Counted from the stretch's first letter, positions 1-9,700 are shown. The stretch is DNA of 64,000 bases from Paractinoplanes polyasparticus (GCF_019710575.1 NZ_JAHWFK010000033.1:1-64000), one strand, 5' to 3'. Translations and numbers: made by a program. The notes: generated by a model not told the origin, from the letters alone.

Positions 1-319
1 TGCCGTTCGCGGGAACAGCGAGCGTGCCGCTGCTGGGACTGACCGGCATCCTGCTCGTCTTCACGATCGCCGAGCTGCTGCTCTCCCCGGTCGGGTTGTC
101 GCTCGCCACCAAGCTGGCGCCGGAAGCCTTCCGCACCCAGATGGTGCCCTGTTCTTCCTGTCGGTCGCCCTGGGCACGGCGCTGTCCGGCACCCTGGCCG
201 GCTACTACAGCGAGGACAACGAGGTGCTGTACTTCGGCGTCCTGGGCGCGATCGCCATCGTGCTCGGCGCCGCCCTGCTGGCCCTGGCCCCGATGCTGCG
301 CCGCCTGATGGCGGCGTGA
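1..319 (+). pseudogene. C-terminal end of a POT-family (peptide) MFS transporter, frameshifted
   Basis: The reading frame open from the window edge gives ELLLSPVGLSLATKLAP, a signature typical of the last third of proton-dependent oligopeptide (POT/PTR) transporters. After QMV at about 141-146 the match continues only in the next frame, reading ALFFLSVALGTALSGTLAGY and ending in LRRLMAA and a TGA at 317-319. One G missing between 146 and 147 would restore a single frame. Both halves are hydrophobic and resemble the final transmembrane helices of the family. The N-terminal part lies outside the window. The break could be a real inactivating deletion or a one-base sequencing error; the clean restoration and the lack of other decay favour a recent event or an error. 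Confidence 0.75.
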
Positions 320-324
320 AGTGA

Positions 325-774
325 CTACGCCTCGTCCTGCCGCGGCGGGCGGGGCGTGCGCAAGTACTCGATGTAGGCCATAGCGACGGTGACGGCGACC
401 GGCACGGCCAGAGACCACCAGATGCCGTACGCGAAACCCAGCACCACCGCCACCGGCAGGCCGAGGCCGAGGGTCAGACAGCCGGCGAAGAAGACCGCCG
501 GCGGCTCGTCATCCGGGGCGGCGACCGGTGGCGCGACGGCGGGCGGCAGCTCGGGGTGCGGGACGGGCAGGTCGGCGAAGACCTGCAGGAGCTCGGACTG
601 GGTGCGGGCCAGGTTCGTGGCTTCCAGGCGCCGCTCGTACTCGGCCGGATCGAACCTCTTCTCGACCAGGTGCTCCGCCAGCGCCTGGTGGGCCGACGCC
701 CTTTCCGGGGTGCCGATCAGCCGGTCGGGCGTGGGGCTGTGATCATCCGGTACGCCGTCCCCCACCACCGTCAC
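325..774 (-). CDS. DUF1707 domain membrane protein
   Basis: This is a 149-residue protein. Residues about 20-72 match the DUF1707/SHOCT-like pattern (ASAHQALAEHLVEKRFD, then EYERRLEATNLARTQSEL and LPVP). This domain is common in actinobacterial membrane proteins and has no settled function. Residues about 93-137 are hydrophobic and could form two membrane helices, followed by a charged tail. The GTG start at 774 is chosen because the preceding small gene ends in a TGA that overlaps it (GTGA junction), which suggests translational coupling. GTG codons at 768 and 765 are alternatives. I see no independent Shine-Dalgarno sequence, which fits a coupled start. Confidence 0.7.
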   Translation of the reverse strand: MTVVGDGVPDDHSPTPDRLIGTPERASAHQALAEHLVEKRFDPAEYERRLEATNLARTQSELLQVFADLPVPHPELPPAVAPPVAAPDDEPPAVFFAGCLTLGLGLPVAVVLGFAYGIWWSLAVPVAVTVAMAYIEYLRTPRPPRQDEA

Positions 775-914
775 GGCGACAGCGTAGCGGGACTCCGCAC
801 GGCACGTTCGGTGAAGGCATTCACTGCCATCGCCACCAGTGCGAGCACGGCGGCGTTGAGACAGTGCCACAGCCAGTATCCGTCCACGCGCCGGACGGTA
901 GCGATCCAAGGCAT
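771..914 (-). CDS. Small single-span membrane protein, coupled to the DUF1707 gene
   Basis: This 47-residue frame starts at an ATG at 914 and ends in a TGA whose last two bases form part of the GTG of the DUF1707 gene. The sequence MPWIATVRRVDGYWLWHC is followed by a hydrophobic stretch NAAVLALVAMAVNAF, enough for one membrane helix, and then a charged tail. No strong ribosome binding site is visible. The support is the start-stop overlap, the plausible hydrophobic segment and an otherwise unexplained gap of about 170 bases. I do not recognise a family. It may be a partner subunit of the DUF1707 protein. Confidence 0.4.
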   Translation of the reverse strand: MPWIATVRRVDGYWLWHCLNAAVLALVAMAVNAFTERAVRSPATLSP

Positions 915-944
915 CGCCGGCGTGAACGACGGGCGGCCGGCGGG

Positions 945-1187
945 TCACTGCGGCGGTGGCGGCGCCTGGGCTGCCGCGGCCAGGCCGGCGATGGCGGTGG
1001 CGGCGCGGACGAAGTCGTTGGCGGCCAGGTCGCCGATGGTGGCTATGCCGAAGGCCAGGCGCAGGCCCTCGGCCTCCTCGTCGCTGACGCCGGAGAGGGC
1101 GGCCACGGGGGCGTTGACCAGGTCGGTCAGCGGCAGGTCGCGGAAGGGCTCGTCGAGCAGGGCGTCCAGGTTCACCGAGACGGGCAT
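945..1187 (-). CDS. Small hypothetical protein with a helix-hairpin-helix-like stretch
   Basis: An 80-residue protein starting MPVSVNLDALLDEPFRDLPL. Residues about 33-56 (GVSDEEAEGLRLAFGIATIG) have the spacing of a helix-hairpin-helix of the 'G-x-x-x-x-x-A-x-x-L...G-I-x-T-x-x-D-L' type seen in DUF4332-like proteins, so a protein- or DNA-contact role is possible but unproven. The C-terminus is Ala/Pro rich. The gene stands between the acetyltransferase and the small membrane gene on the same strand and could share their transcript. Function unknown. Confidence 0.5.
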   Translation of the reverse strand: MPVSVNLDALLDEPFRDLPLTDLVNAPVAALSGVSDEEAEGLRLAFGIATIGDLAANDFVRAATAIAGLAAAAQAPPPPQ

Positions 1188-1199
1188 GACCGCAGCATC

Positions 1200-1757
1200 T
1201 CACGGTCCACTGTGCACGCCGGGCTCGTTTCGGATGGTGCGAACCATCCGCACGATGGGGACCGGGGCGCCGCCTCGGCCGTCCTCGATCCGTTCCACCT
1301 CCTGGAAGCCGTAGCTGCGGTAGAGCGGCTCGCCGGACAGGGTGGCCATCAACTCGAGCCGGGTGTAGCCCTCGGCGGCGGCGGCCCGCTCGCACAGGCC
1401 CAGGATCAGGCGGCCGACCCCGCGCCGGGTGAAGGCGGGGTGGGTGTACATGGCCCGCACCTTGGCCGGGTCCTTCGCGGGGTCGAGCAGGGAGGTGTCG
1501 CGGGTCGCGGAGTGGTCGCCGCCGTAGAGCGTGGCCCGCCGGCTCCACCCGCCGCACCCGGCGAGCACGCCGTCGGACTCGATCACGAAGTACGTCCGGT
1601 CGTCGATCAGCTGGGTGTCGAGCCCCATGATGGCCGCGCTGCTGCGGATCTGCTCGTCGGTGAGAAATCCCTTCTGCAGCTCGGCGATCGCGAGGTCGAC
1701 CAGTGCCCGGAGCGCGCCGAGATCATCCGGCGTCGCCAGTCGATGGGTGAGAGTCAC
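1200..1757 (-). CDS. GNAT family N-acetyltransferase
   Basis: A 185-residue single-domain acetyltransferase. The acetyl-CoA pyrophosphate-binding motif A is visible as RRGVGRLILGLCERAA near residues 112-127, preceded by the beta-4 strand VRAMYTHPAF, and the C-terminal YRSYGFQEVE matches the usual motif B. The natural substrate cannot be told from sequence. The GTG at 1757 is preferred over the TTG at 1769 because GGATCGGGG lies just upstream of it. It diverges from the LacI gene and the 74-base gap between them holds the LacI-type operator, so it may share that control. Confidence 0.8.
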   Translation of the reverse strand: MTLTHRLATPDDLGALRALVDLAIAELQKGFLTDEQIRSSAAIMGLDTQLIDDRTYFVIESDGVLAGCGGWSRRATLYGGDHSATRDTSLLDPAKDPAKVRAMYTHPAFTRRGVGRLILGLCERAAAAEGYTRLELMATLSGEPLYRSYGFQEVERIEDGRGGAPVPIVRMVRTIRNEPGVHSGP

Positions 1758-1800
1758 GCCCCGATCCAACCCGCTTGACAGGTTCCCGGTCCAGGCGCAT

Positions 1801-1820
1801 CGTGTTAATCGATTAACACG
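1801..1820. promoter_or_regulatory. Perfect 20-bp palindromic operator of the LacI-family gene
   Basis: CGTGTTAATCGATTAACACG is its own reverse complement, with a central CG as in LacI-family operators. It lies just upstream of a strong Shine-Dalgarno run (1821-1826) and the ATG at 1832. A TTGACA at 1775-1780 could be the -35 box, which would put the palindrome over the -10 and transcription start. That arrangement fits autorepression, and the site could also affect the divergent acetyltransferase gene. Binding by the neighbouring regulator is inferred. Confidence 0.75.
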
Positions 1821-1831
1821 AGGGGGGAACG

Positions 1832-2902
1832 ATGGGCGCGCGGAAGCCGACTCTACGGTCGGTGGCGGAAGCGGCGGGGGTGTCGACGGCCACTGTGTCG
1901 TACGCGTTCAGCCGGCCCGACCGGGTGTCGGCCGAGGCCCGGGCGCGGGTGCTGACGGTGGCCGGGGAACTGGGTTACGCGGGGCCGGACGCCAAGGGTC
2001 GCTCGTTGCGAACCGGGCGGACCGGTGCCGTCGGCGTCATCTTCACGACCGGGCTGACGTACGCGTTCACCGACCCGTACGTGACGGCCATGCTCGCGGG
2101 GCTGGCCGAGGCGCTGGAGCCGAGCCGGACGAGCCTGGTGTTCATCCCGTTCGGCGAGGTGAACGCGGGCATGGCGCCCGACGAGGTGCGGCGGTCGGTC
2201 GACGCGGTGCACCGCGCGATGATCGACGGCGCGGTGGCCGACGGGCTCGACGACGACCACCCGGCCGTCCGGGTGCTGGCCGAGCGCGGCATCCCCCTGG
2301 TGCGCTCGAACGAGACCGCCGCCGGGCCGTCGGTGGTGATCGACGACCGGCAGGCCGGGCGGGATGTGGGCCGGCACCTGGCCGGGCTCGGGCACCGGGA
2401 CATCGTGGCCCTGGTGGCCACGCCGCACGAGCCGGGGCGGGTGGTCGAGGTGACCGGACAGACGCCGCTCTTCCCGTACTCGCGGCTGCGCCTGACCGGG
2501 CTGCGCGAGTCGCTGCCGGCCGATACCCGGCTACGGGTGATCAGCGGGGGCAGCAACTCCGCGCTCGCGGGGCAGGTGGCGGCCAGGGCTGTGCTGCACG
2601 GGTCGGAGAGGCCGACGGCCATCGCCGCCGACAGCGACGTGCTGGCCGCGGCCGTCGCCGGGGTGGCTCGCGAACGCGGTCTCTGGCTGGGGGCCGGGCT
2701 CTCGCTCACCGGGTTCGACGACCAGCCGGTGGCGGCCGAGCTCGGCCTCACCACGGTGCGTCAGCCCGTACACCGGAAGGGTTTTCTGATGGGACGCATG
2801 CTGGTCGACCCGGGCGCGGAACGGGGGCGGATCACCCTGCCGACCGAGCTGGTCGTCCGCCGCAGCACCGGGCCGGCCCCCTCCGTACGGCTGGGAGAAT
2901 GA
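1832..2902 (+). CDS. LacI family transcriptional regulator
   Basis: A 356-residue regulator. The N-terminal helix-turn-helix is TLRSVAEAAGVSTATVSYAF (residues about 7-26) followed by the hinge region VSAEARARVLTVAGELGY. The rest is a periplasmic-binding-protein-like effector domain ending with TELVVRRSTGP. The start is fixed by AGGGGGG five bases before the ATG. The stop overlaps an upstream ATG of the arylamine N-acetyltransferase gene, so the two form one unit. The ligand is probably a sugar or nucleoside by family habit, but nothing here identifies it. Confidence 0.92.
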   Translation: MGARKPTLRSVAEAAGVSTATVSYAFSRPDRVSAEARARVLTVAGELGYAGPDAKGRSLRTGRTGAVGVIFTTGLTYAFTDPYVTAMLAGLAEALEPSRTSLVFIPFGEVNAGMAPDEVRRSVDAVHRAMIDGAVADGLDDDHPAVRVLAERGIPLVRSNETAAGPSVVIDDRQAGRDVGRHLAGLGHRDIVALVATPHEPGRVVEVTGQTPLFPYSRLRLTGLRESLPADTRLRVISGGSNSALAGQVAARAVLHGSERPTAIAADSDVLAAAVAGVARERGLWLGAGLSLTGFDDQPVAAELGLTTVRQPVHRKGFLMGRMLVDPGAERGRITLPTELVVRRSTGPAPSVRLGE

Positions 2903-2904
2903 CG

Positions 2905-3705
2905 ATGTGGTCCGATGAGGTCGACCTCGACGCCTACCTCGAGCGCATCGGCGAGACGGCGCCGGTGCGTCCGGATGCCGCGACGCTGACCCGCCTGCAC
3001 CGCGCGCACGTGGCCGCGATCCGCTTCGAGAATCTCGACGTGATGCTGGGCCGCCCGATCGACGTCACCCTCGCCGCCGTCGAACAGAAGCTGGTGCGCC
3101 GGGGCCGGGGCGGCTACTGCTACGAGCACGCCACCCTGTTCGGCGCTGTCCTGCAGGCGATCGGCTTCCGGGTGGACAGGCTGCTCGCCCGCACCGGCGA
3201 TCCGCTGGAGGAGCCGCGACCGCGCTCGCACATGACGCTGCGGGTGGCCGCCGGCGACGAGGTGTGGCTGGCCGACGTGGGCTTCGGCAGCGGGCTGCTC
3301 GAACCACTCCCCCTCGCGGCCGGGCGGCGACATCGGCAGGGAGCCTGGGAGTACGAGCTGGTGGTCGGGCCGGACGGGGCGTGGCGGCTGCGCGAGGGGG
3401 CCGAGAGCACGTGGCGCACCGTGCAGACGTTCACCGAGGAGCCGCAGTACCCGGTGGACGTCGAGGTGGCCAACTACGACACGTCGACCAACCCGCGGTC
3501 GCCGTTCACCCAGCGCTGCATCGTGATGCGCAAGAACGCGGGCGCGGTGCACAGCCTGATCGGCCGCGAGTACAGCGTCGAGCGGCCGGGGCGGCCCGCA
3601 CGGCGCGAGACGCTGAGCGACCAGGATTTCGCGTCCGCGCTGCGCACCGAGTTCGGGTTGCGGCTCGAGCCGGCCGAGGTGCGAATGCTGACCGCGACGC
3701 TCTGA
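2905..3705 (+). CDS. nat: Arylamine N-acetyltransferase
   Basis: A 266-residue cytoplasmic enzyme that transfers acetyl from acetyl-CoA to arylamines or hydrazines. The catalytic triad is visible: Cys72 in RGGYCYEH, His109 in RSHMTLRV and Asp124 in WLADVGFG. The length is normal for bacterial NATs. The ATG at 2905 is preferred to the one at 2899 because GGGAG at 2893-2897 is correctly spaced only from the second. The gene is translationally linked to the LacI regulator upstream, a pairing that suggests a regulated biosynthetic or detoxification role. Confidence 0.92.
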   Translation: MWSDEVDLDAYLERIGETAPVRPDAATLTRLHRAHVAAIRFENLDVMLGRPIDVTLAAVEQKLVRRGRGGYCYEHATLFGAVLQAIGFRVDRLLARTGDPLEEPRPRSHMTLRVAAGDEVWLADVGFGSGLLEPLPLAAGRRHRQGAWEYELVVGPDGAWRLREGAESTWRTVQTFTEEPQYPVDVEVANYDTSTNPRSPFTQRCIVMRKNAGAVHSLIGREYSVERPGRPARRETLSDQDFASALRTEFGLRLEPAEVRMLTATL

Positions 3706-3762
3706 GCCACGATGCAGGAATTGGCCGCCTCGCGGGCGGGGCGGCGGCTTTACGGTAGCCGC

Positions 3763-4602
3763 ATGACCGTGGGGTTTCTGGGGCTCGGCGTGATGGGGCG
3801 GCCGATGGCGGCCAACCTGGCGAAGGCCGGCGTCGAGCTGGTCGTCTGGAGTCGTACCGACCGCGGGGACACGCCGCCGGGCGCCGTCCGCGTGACCGAG
3901 CCGGGCGAGGTGTTCCGCCGGGCCGGAGTCGTGATTCTCATGCTGGCGACCGAGCAGGCGATCGACAGTCTGCTGCCGGCGGAGCTCGGCGGGACGCTGG
4001 TCGTCCACATGGGCACCACGAGCCCGGAATACTCGGCCGGGCTGGGCGCCCGGATCAGGGACGCGGGCGGCCGGTACGTCGAGGCGCCGGTCTCCGGGTC
4101 GCGCGGGCCGGCCGAGGCGGGCGAGCTCATCGCCATGATCGCCGGCGATCCGGAAGACCTTTCCCGCGTACGCCCGATTCTCGCGCCCCTGTGCCGCCAG
4201 GTGTTCGAGTGCGGGCCCGTGCCGGGCGCGCTGCTGCTGAAACTGTCGGTCAACACCTTCCTGATCAGCATGGTGACCGGTCTGGCCGAGGCCTTCCACT
4301 TCGCCGAGGGACACGGGGTGGAGGCGGACCTGCTGCGGCAGGTGCTCGACGCCGGGCCGATGGCGAGCGCCGTCTCCCGCGGCAAGGGCGGCAAGCTGGT
4401 CGACGGCGATTTCGCGGTGCAGGCGGCGATCCACGACGTGCTCAAGAACAACGAGCTGATCGTGTCGTCCGCGCGCCGCCGCGGCATCACGTCGCCGCTG
4501 CTGGACGTCTGCCGCGACCTGTACGCGTCGGCCGCCGCCTCCGGTCACGCCGAGGCGGACATGGCGGCGGTTGTCCACGCCTTCGGAGAGCCGACTCACT
4601 AG
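3763..4602 (+). CDS. NAD(P)-dependent 3-hydroxyisobutyrate-type dehydrogenase
   Basis: A 279-residue beta-hydroxyacid dehydrogenase of the 6-phosphogluconate dehydrogenase superfamily. It starts with the dinucleotide-binding motif [16 protein letters not shown] (residues 4-19). The substrate loop [14 protein letters not shown] (about 107-120) and the catalytic Lys160 with Asn164 in [10 protein letters not shown] follow. The family reduces or oxidises small hydroxyacids or imines; the exact substrate is unknown. The ATG at 3763 starts directly at the Rossmann fold. No neighbour clearly names a pathway. Confidence 0.88.
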   Translation: MTVGFLGLGVMGRPMAANLAKAGVELVVWSRTDRGDTPPGAVRVTEPGEVFRRAGVVILMLATEQAIDSLLPAELGGTLVVHMGTTSPEYSAGLGARIRDAGGRYVEAPVSGSRGPAEAGELIAMIAGDPEDLSRVRPILAPLCRQVFECGPVPGALLLKLSVNTFLISMVTGLAEAFHFAEGHGVEADLLRQVLDAGPMASAVSRGKGGKLVDGDFAVQAAIHDVLKNNELIVSSARRRGITSPLLDVCRDLYASAAASGHAEADMAAVVHAFGEPTH

Positions 4603-4611
4603 GCTGCGCTG

Positions 4612-5232
4612 GTGGCGAAGTACTTCGACGTGCACCCGGACAACCCGCAGGCGCGTTCCATCCGTCAGGTGGTCGACATCGTCCGGGGCGACGGGGTGAT
4701 CGCCTACCCGACCGACTCGCTGTTCGCGCTGGGGTGCCGGATGGGCAGCAAGGCGGGCCTCGACCGGATCCGCGAGATCCGGCACCTGGACGACCGGCAC
4801 CACTTCACCCTGATGTGCCGCGACTTCGCCCAGCTGGGCCAGTTCGTGCAGATCAACAACGCGGCCTTCCGCGCGGTGAAGTCGGCGACCCCGGGCCCGT
4901 ACACGTTCATCCTGCCCGCCACCAAGGAGGTGCCGCGCCGGCTGCTGCACCCGAAGAAGAAGACCGTCGGCGCGCGCATCCCCGGCCACGTCGTGGCCCA
5001 GGCGATCCTGGCCGAGCTGGGTGAGCCGCTGCTGTCGACCACCCTGCTGCTGCCCGGTCAGGACGAGCCGATGACGATGGGCTGGGAGATCAAGGAGACG
5101 CTCGACCACGTGGTCGACGCGGTGGTCGACTCGGGTGAGGGCGGTGTCGAGCCCACGACCGTGGTCGACCTGTCCGAGGGCGAGCCCGAGATCCTGCGCG
5201 TGGGCGCGGGCGACCCGGCCCGGTTCGAGTAG
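4612..5232 (+). CDS. yciO: YciO/YrdC/Sua5 family protein (YciO subgroup)
   Basis: A 206-residue protein of the threonylcarbamoyl-AMP synthase fold. The motifs VIAYPTDSLFALGCRM, HFTLMCRDF, TPGPYTFILPATKEVPRRLL and ARIPGH closely follow E. coli YciO rather than the essential TsaC/Sua5. YciO has been linked to RNA binding and a threonylcarbamoyl-adenylate-like chemistry, but its physiological role is unsettled. Translation starts at a GTG nine bases after the preceding stop, so it is probably cotranscribed with the dehydrogenase. Confidence 0.88.
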   Translation: MAKYFDVHPDNPQARSIRQVVDIVRGDGVIAYPTDSLFALGCRMGSKAGLDRIREIRHLDDRHHFTLMCRDFAQLGQFVQINNAAFRAVKSATPGPYTFILPATKEVPRRLLHPKKKTVGARIPGHVVAQAILAELGEPLLSTTLLLPGQDEPMTMGWEIKETLDHVVDAVVDSGEGGVEPTTVVDLSEGEPEILRVGAGDPARFE

Positions 5233-5250
5233 TCAGCCCGGTTCGAGTGG

Positions 5251-6657
5251 TCAGCTCGAGAGCGCGCCGTCCGCGCCCAGGGCCAGGATGACCAGTCCGC
5301 CGCGGTGGTCGGTGGCGGTCAGGCGATGCTCGTCGAGGCGTTGCAGGGACGCGACCCCCGCGCCGAACTCGCCGGCGAGCGTCGGGCCGACCGGCGGGCC
5401 GGTCCAGTCGACAGTCCACGAGAAGAGCCGGAACTCGTACGACGCGGCGACCACGACCGTGCTCTCGGCCGTGCCGAGCAGGGCCACCGTGCGTACGGGC
5501 TCGGGCGCGCGCAGCGTGATGCCGCGTTCCACCTCGAAGCTCACCGGGTCGAGCCGGGCCACCCGCACAGCCTGGTGGGCGGCCGACGCGATGACCCGGT
5601 CGCCCAGCGCGTCGATGGCGCCGACGCGCAGGTCGTGCTCGACGACCACCGACCGGTTGCCGGGCGGGCCGGCCGTGACGACGCGCCCCTCGGCGGCCAG
5701 CACGCCGTTGCGGAACGGCCGGGTCGGCGCGGGTAGCGCGGGCAGGGACAGCCCGGAGGTCAGCGGCACGCCGGAGGTGCCGTCGAGCAGGTAGGGCCGG
5801 GTCGCGAAGGTGGCCGTGGCCAGCACCGGCCCGCCCACGGCGAGCGAGCAGGTGCGGATCGTCGGGTCGGTCAGCCGCCACACCGGCCGGCTCGACGGGT
5901 CGACGGCGAACACCGCTCCGTCGTACGCGCCCGCCAGCACATGCCGGCCGTCGGCCGACCAGGTGACCGAGCGCAGCGGCGCGTCGCCCGCGCGCAGGGT
6001 GCGGATCGGGTCGAGGTGGGCGTTGCGCAGCTCGATCGCGCCGTCGCGGCGGGCCAGGGCCAGGGTCGACGAGTCGGGCGACCACGCGCAGGCCTCGACG
6101 GCGGGAGCGGCCCGGCCGGCCAGCGGGGATCTGTCCTGAGCCAGGTCGCGGACGGCGACGAAACCGCTCGCGCCCACGGTGGCCACCAGGCCGCTCGCGC
6201 TCACGTCGAGGCGCGCACAGTCGTCGATCTCGCCCAGGTAGGTCTCCCCGAACGCCTGCCACACGGCCGCCCGCCCGTCGGCCAGCAGGCAGAGCAGATG
6301 CTGACCGTCGGGCATCCACGAGACGCCGGTGACCGCGGCCGGGTGACCGCCGAGGACCTTCATGAGGTGGGGCGGGCGGTCGTCGACGACCCGCCACACC
6401 GCGGCCGTGCCGTCGGCCGAGCCGGTGGCCAGCAGATCGGACGCGCCCGGGTTCCAGGACGCGGCCAGCACGGCCGATCGATGGGCAAATTCGGTCAGGG
6501 TCACGGGACGGGCAGGGTCGCTGGTCTCCCACACGGCCACCGTTCCCGCCTGGGTGCCACTCGCCAGCCGCCGGCCGTCGGCCCGGAAGGCGACGCAGTT
6601 GACCGGCGCGGCCGGCGCCGGGGCGCTCCCTGCTTTCACGCGACATATGCTGGACAC
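5251..6657 (-). CDS. WD40 repeat beta-propeller protein
   Basis: A protein of roughly 470 residues made of degenerate WD40 repeats: VNCVAFRADGRRLASGTQAG, LAASWNPGASDLLATGSADG, VTGVSWMPDGQHLLCLLADG, VEACAWSPDSSTLALARRDG and LRSVTWSADGRHVLAGAYDG are clear blades, with weaker ones after about residue 250. No signal peptide or catalytic domain is seen, so it is likely a cytoplasmic scaffold. The start is uncertain: TTG at 6675, GTG at 6657 and GTG at 6639 are all in frame without a good ribosome binding site. It lies 27-63 bases downstream of the helicase-nuclease gene on the same strand, so the two are probably one operon and may act together. Confidence 0.85.
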   Translation of the reverse strand: MSSICRVKAGSAPAPAAPVNCVAFRADGRRLASGTQAGTVAVWETSDPARPVTLTEFAHRSAVLAASWNPGASDLLATGSADGTAAVWRVVDDRPPHLMKVLGGHPAAVTGVSWMPDGQHLLCLLADGRAAVWQAFGETYLGEIDDCARLDVSASGLVATVGASGFVAVRDLAQDRSPLAGRAAPAVEACAWSPDSSTLALARRDGAIELRNAHLDPIRTLRAGDAPLRSVTWSADGRHVLAGAYDGAVFAVDPSSRPVWRLTDPTIRTCSLAVGGPVLATATFATRPYLLDGTSGVPLTSGLSLPALPAPTRPFRNGVLAAEGRVVTAGPPGNRSVVVEHDLRVGAIDALGDRVIASAAHQAVRVARLDPVSFEVERGITLRAPEPVRTVALLGTAESTVVVAASYEFRLFSWTVDWTGPPVGPTLAGEFGAGVASLQRLDEHRLTATDHRGGLVILALGADGALSS

Positions 6658-6701
6658 CCCGTCGCAATGAGTCAATACCGAAGTCGGTCCTTAGCGGTCG
6701 G

Positions 6702-9700
6702 TCAGCCGACCGGTTGAAGTCTCAGCAGACCCGGGCGGCGGCTCGGCAGCGGCCCGATCGCTGCGGTGATCGCCCTGCGCAACCGCTCCTGTTCACCCGC
6801 CCGGTCGTGGTGCCACGCCGTTCCCCACAGGCGGTGCAACCGCCAGCCGAGCCCGGTGAGCACGGCAGCGTTGAGCCGGTCACGGTCGCGGGCCGCGCCC
6901 ATCGAGCCGTAGAACGGGCCGTCGCACTCGATGCCGAGCACGTAGCCATGGCCCGGCGTGGGGTGCCGCACGCCGATGTCCACCCGGTACCCCTGACCGC
7001 CCACGCCGGCGTTCGCCTCGTACCCCCACGACCGCACCGTCTCGAGCACTGAGGACACGAACGGGTCGGCGGCCGCGGCCGGGGCCGGGGCGGCGGCCAG
7101 GCCGCGCTCGGCGAAATCCAGGTAGGCGGCGAGATGCCGTACGCCCGGGTTGGCCGACTCCGGGATGTCGCGCGACCGGATCGACGAGATGATCTCGACG
7201 CGGCGCCGGGCCCGGGTGATCGCCACGTTGAGCCGCCGCCAGCCGTTGGGCTGGTTGAGGGCGCCGAAGTTGCTGCTGACCCGTCCCTGCTCGTCGCGGC
7301 CGTACCCGATCGAGAAGATCATCACGTCGCGCTCGTCGCCCTGCACCGACTCGAGGCTCTTCACGAAGAAGCCGGTGAGCCGGTCCCCGTCGAGTAATCG
7401 TTCCAGCCCCGGATGGCGGGCCGCCGCCCGCTCGACGGCCGCCTCGATCGCCTCCGCCTGCGCCACCGAGAACGTGACCACGCCCAGCGACAGGTCGGGC
7501 CGGGTGGTCAGGCACGAGATGATCCGCCCGGCCACCGCCTCCGCCTCGACCGGGTTGTCCCGGGCGCCGCCGCGGCGGTAGACGCCGGCCGCCGGCACCA
7601 GTTCGACACCGGCCTCCGGATCGGCGCCGGCGCTCGGGAAGGTGAGCAGCCGGCCCTGGTAGAAGCGGTGGTTGGCGAAGGCGATCAGCGCCTCGTGCCG
7701 GCTGCGGTAGTGCCGGCCCAGGCCGAGGACGGGGAAGGCGCCGCAGGCCTCGGCCAGCTCCAGCACCGACTGGAAGTCGTTGACGTCGGTGCCGTCGTCG
7801 CGGTCGGCCCGGGTCGAGAAGAAGGAGGTCGGCGGCAGCTGGCGGTCGTCGCCCGCCGCGATCATCGCATCGGCCCGGTAGACGCAGTTGATCGCGTCGG
7901 CCGGCGCGATCTGGGACGCCTCGTCGAAGAGGACGACGTCGAAGGTCAGGTCGGGCGGCAGGTACTGGCTGACCGCGAGCGGGGACATGAGGAAACACGG
8001 CTTGGCGGCCTGGACGGTCTCGCGGGCCTGGCCGATCAGGTCGCGTACGGGAAGGTGGCGGTTCTGCTTGCGGCCCTCGCGCCGCAGCAGGGCGACCTCG
8101 TCCGGGCGATCCAGCCGGCGGGCCTCGACGGCGGCGCTGATGACGGCGGGCGCCTCGACGGCCAGGGCGGCGTCCAGGACGCGGAACTCCTCGACCAGAC
8201 GGTCGCGCTCGAGGCCGTCGACCGGGCGCAGGCGCTCGTCGTCGCGCAGCACGGCATCGACCCAGGCTGTCCACAGAGCACGCTCGACCACCGGCCGGAT
8301 CTGCTCGGCCGGCAGGTCCCGGCAGAAGTCGGCGGTCTCGTCGGGGAGCAGGCTGCGCGCGTGCTCGTACCCGAGTCGTTCCTGCTGCCCGTGCGGGTCG
8401 TCGAGCAGCCGCGCCAGCAGGTCGCCGTCGATCTCGCGGGCCGACGCGAAGGCCGCGGCCACGGCATCGCGGGCCTTCTGCCAGTCGCCGACGCACTCGG
8501 TGAGCGCACGCCCGTCACCCTCGATGAGAGGCTTCCCGCGTGCTTCCCGCGCCCAGGCGATCGCGTCGGCGCCGACGTCGGTCGCGTGGAAGACGGCGGT
8601 GCTGCGCAGCCGGGCCAGATGGGCGGCCTCGGCCAGATCGACGTGGCGCCCGAGCACCCGGTCGAAAGCGTCGAGGGCCTCGGCCGCCTCGATGAGCGGC
8701 CCGATGGCGGCCCGCCGGCGGGCCGCGGCGGAGCTCAGAGTCTCCGTCGGCGGTTCCCACCCGGCGACGATGCGGGCCTGCCGGGCCAGCCGCACCAGGG
8801 CCGGATCGGACGCCGTACGGCAGATCAGGTCGGCCGCCGCGGGCAGGGCGCCGGGCGGGCTGAGCCGGATCAGGTCGGCCGCGGTCCGCAGGGCGTCCTC
8901 GACCGCCGGCTCGCCCCGCCGGTAGCGGCCGAGCAGCGGGGCGTACTGCCGTTCGGCCGCCGCCCGCTCCCGCAGCGCCCGCTGCCAGGCCACGGCCGCG
9001 CCGAGGTGCGCGACGGCGTCGGCCGGCGACACCGTGGGCAGGGCGAACCCGGCGACGGCGTCCCAGTCCCGGCGGTACGCGGGCAGCAGCTTGCGCAGCC
9101 CACGATGCTCATGGGTGAGCCGGTCGGCCAGCTGCTCCACGGGCTGGTCGACGATCGCGTCGAGGAACCACCGGCGGCACTCGGCGCCGGTCGTGGCCAC
9201 CGCCTCGGCGCACCGGCGCAGCACGGCCGCCGCCTCGGCGACCCCGGTGAGCACGCCGGGCCCGAACCAGAACGGCTCGGGCCGGTTGGCGCGGGCCGCC
9301 AGCTCGGCGACGGCGGCGAACCGGCCCAGGTCGGCGAACGTGGTCACCTCGGGCAGGCCGAGCCGGACGGCGAGCGGACCGGCCGCCGGCAGCATGTCGT
9401 CGAGGGCGTCCGCCTCCACGGTGTGACGGCGGGCCGCGGCTTCAGCGGCGGTGGCGGTCAGGGTGGACTGCTCGAGGTTGGGCGGGTGCGCTTCGGGCAG
9501 CTCGTCCCACTCGACGCCGGCCGCCTCCCGCACCTGCCGAGCGGCGTCGGCGAAACTCCGGAGCTGCTCGTCGGCGCGATCGATCGCATCCGGGGTTGGC
9601 GCGGTCAGCCACTCGTCGGGCACCGTGGCGGGCCGGTTCGCCGCGTGCGTGACCAGGGCGGCGAGCGCTCCGGCGTCGGCCGGGAGACTCAGGCCGTACG

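Noticed and set aside
5102-6100. Possible tRNA or structured RNA in the YciO/WD40 junction
   Set aside because: No cloverleaf, anticodon arm or CCA-type end could be drawn; the region is fully coding.
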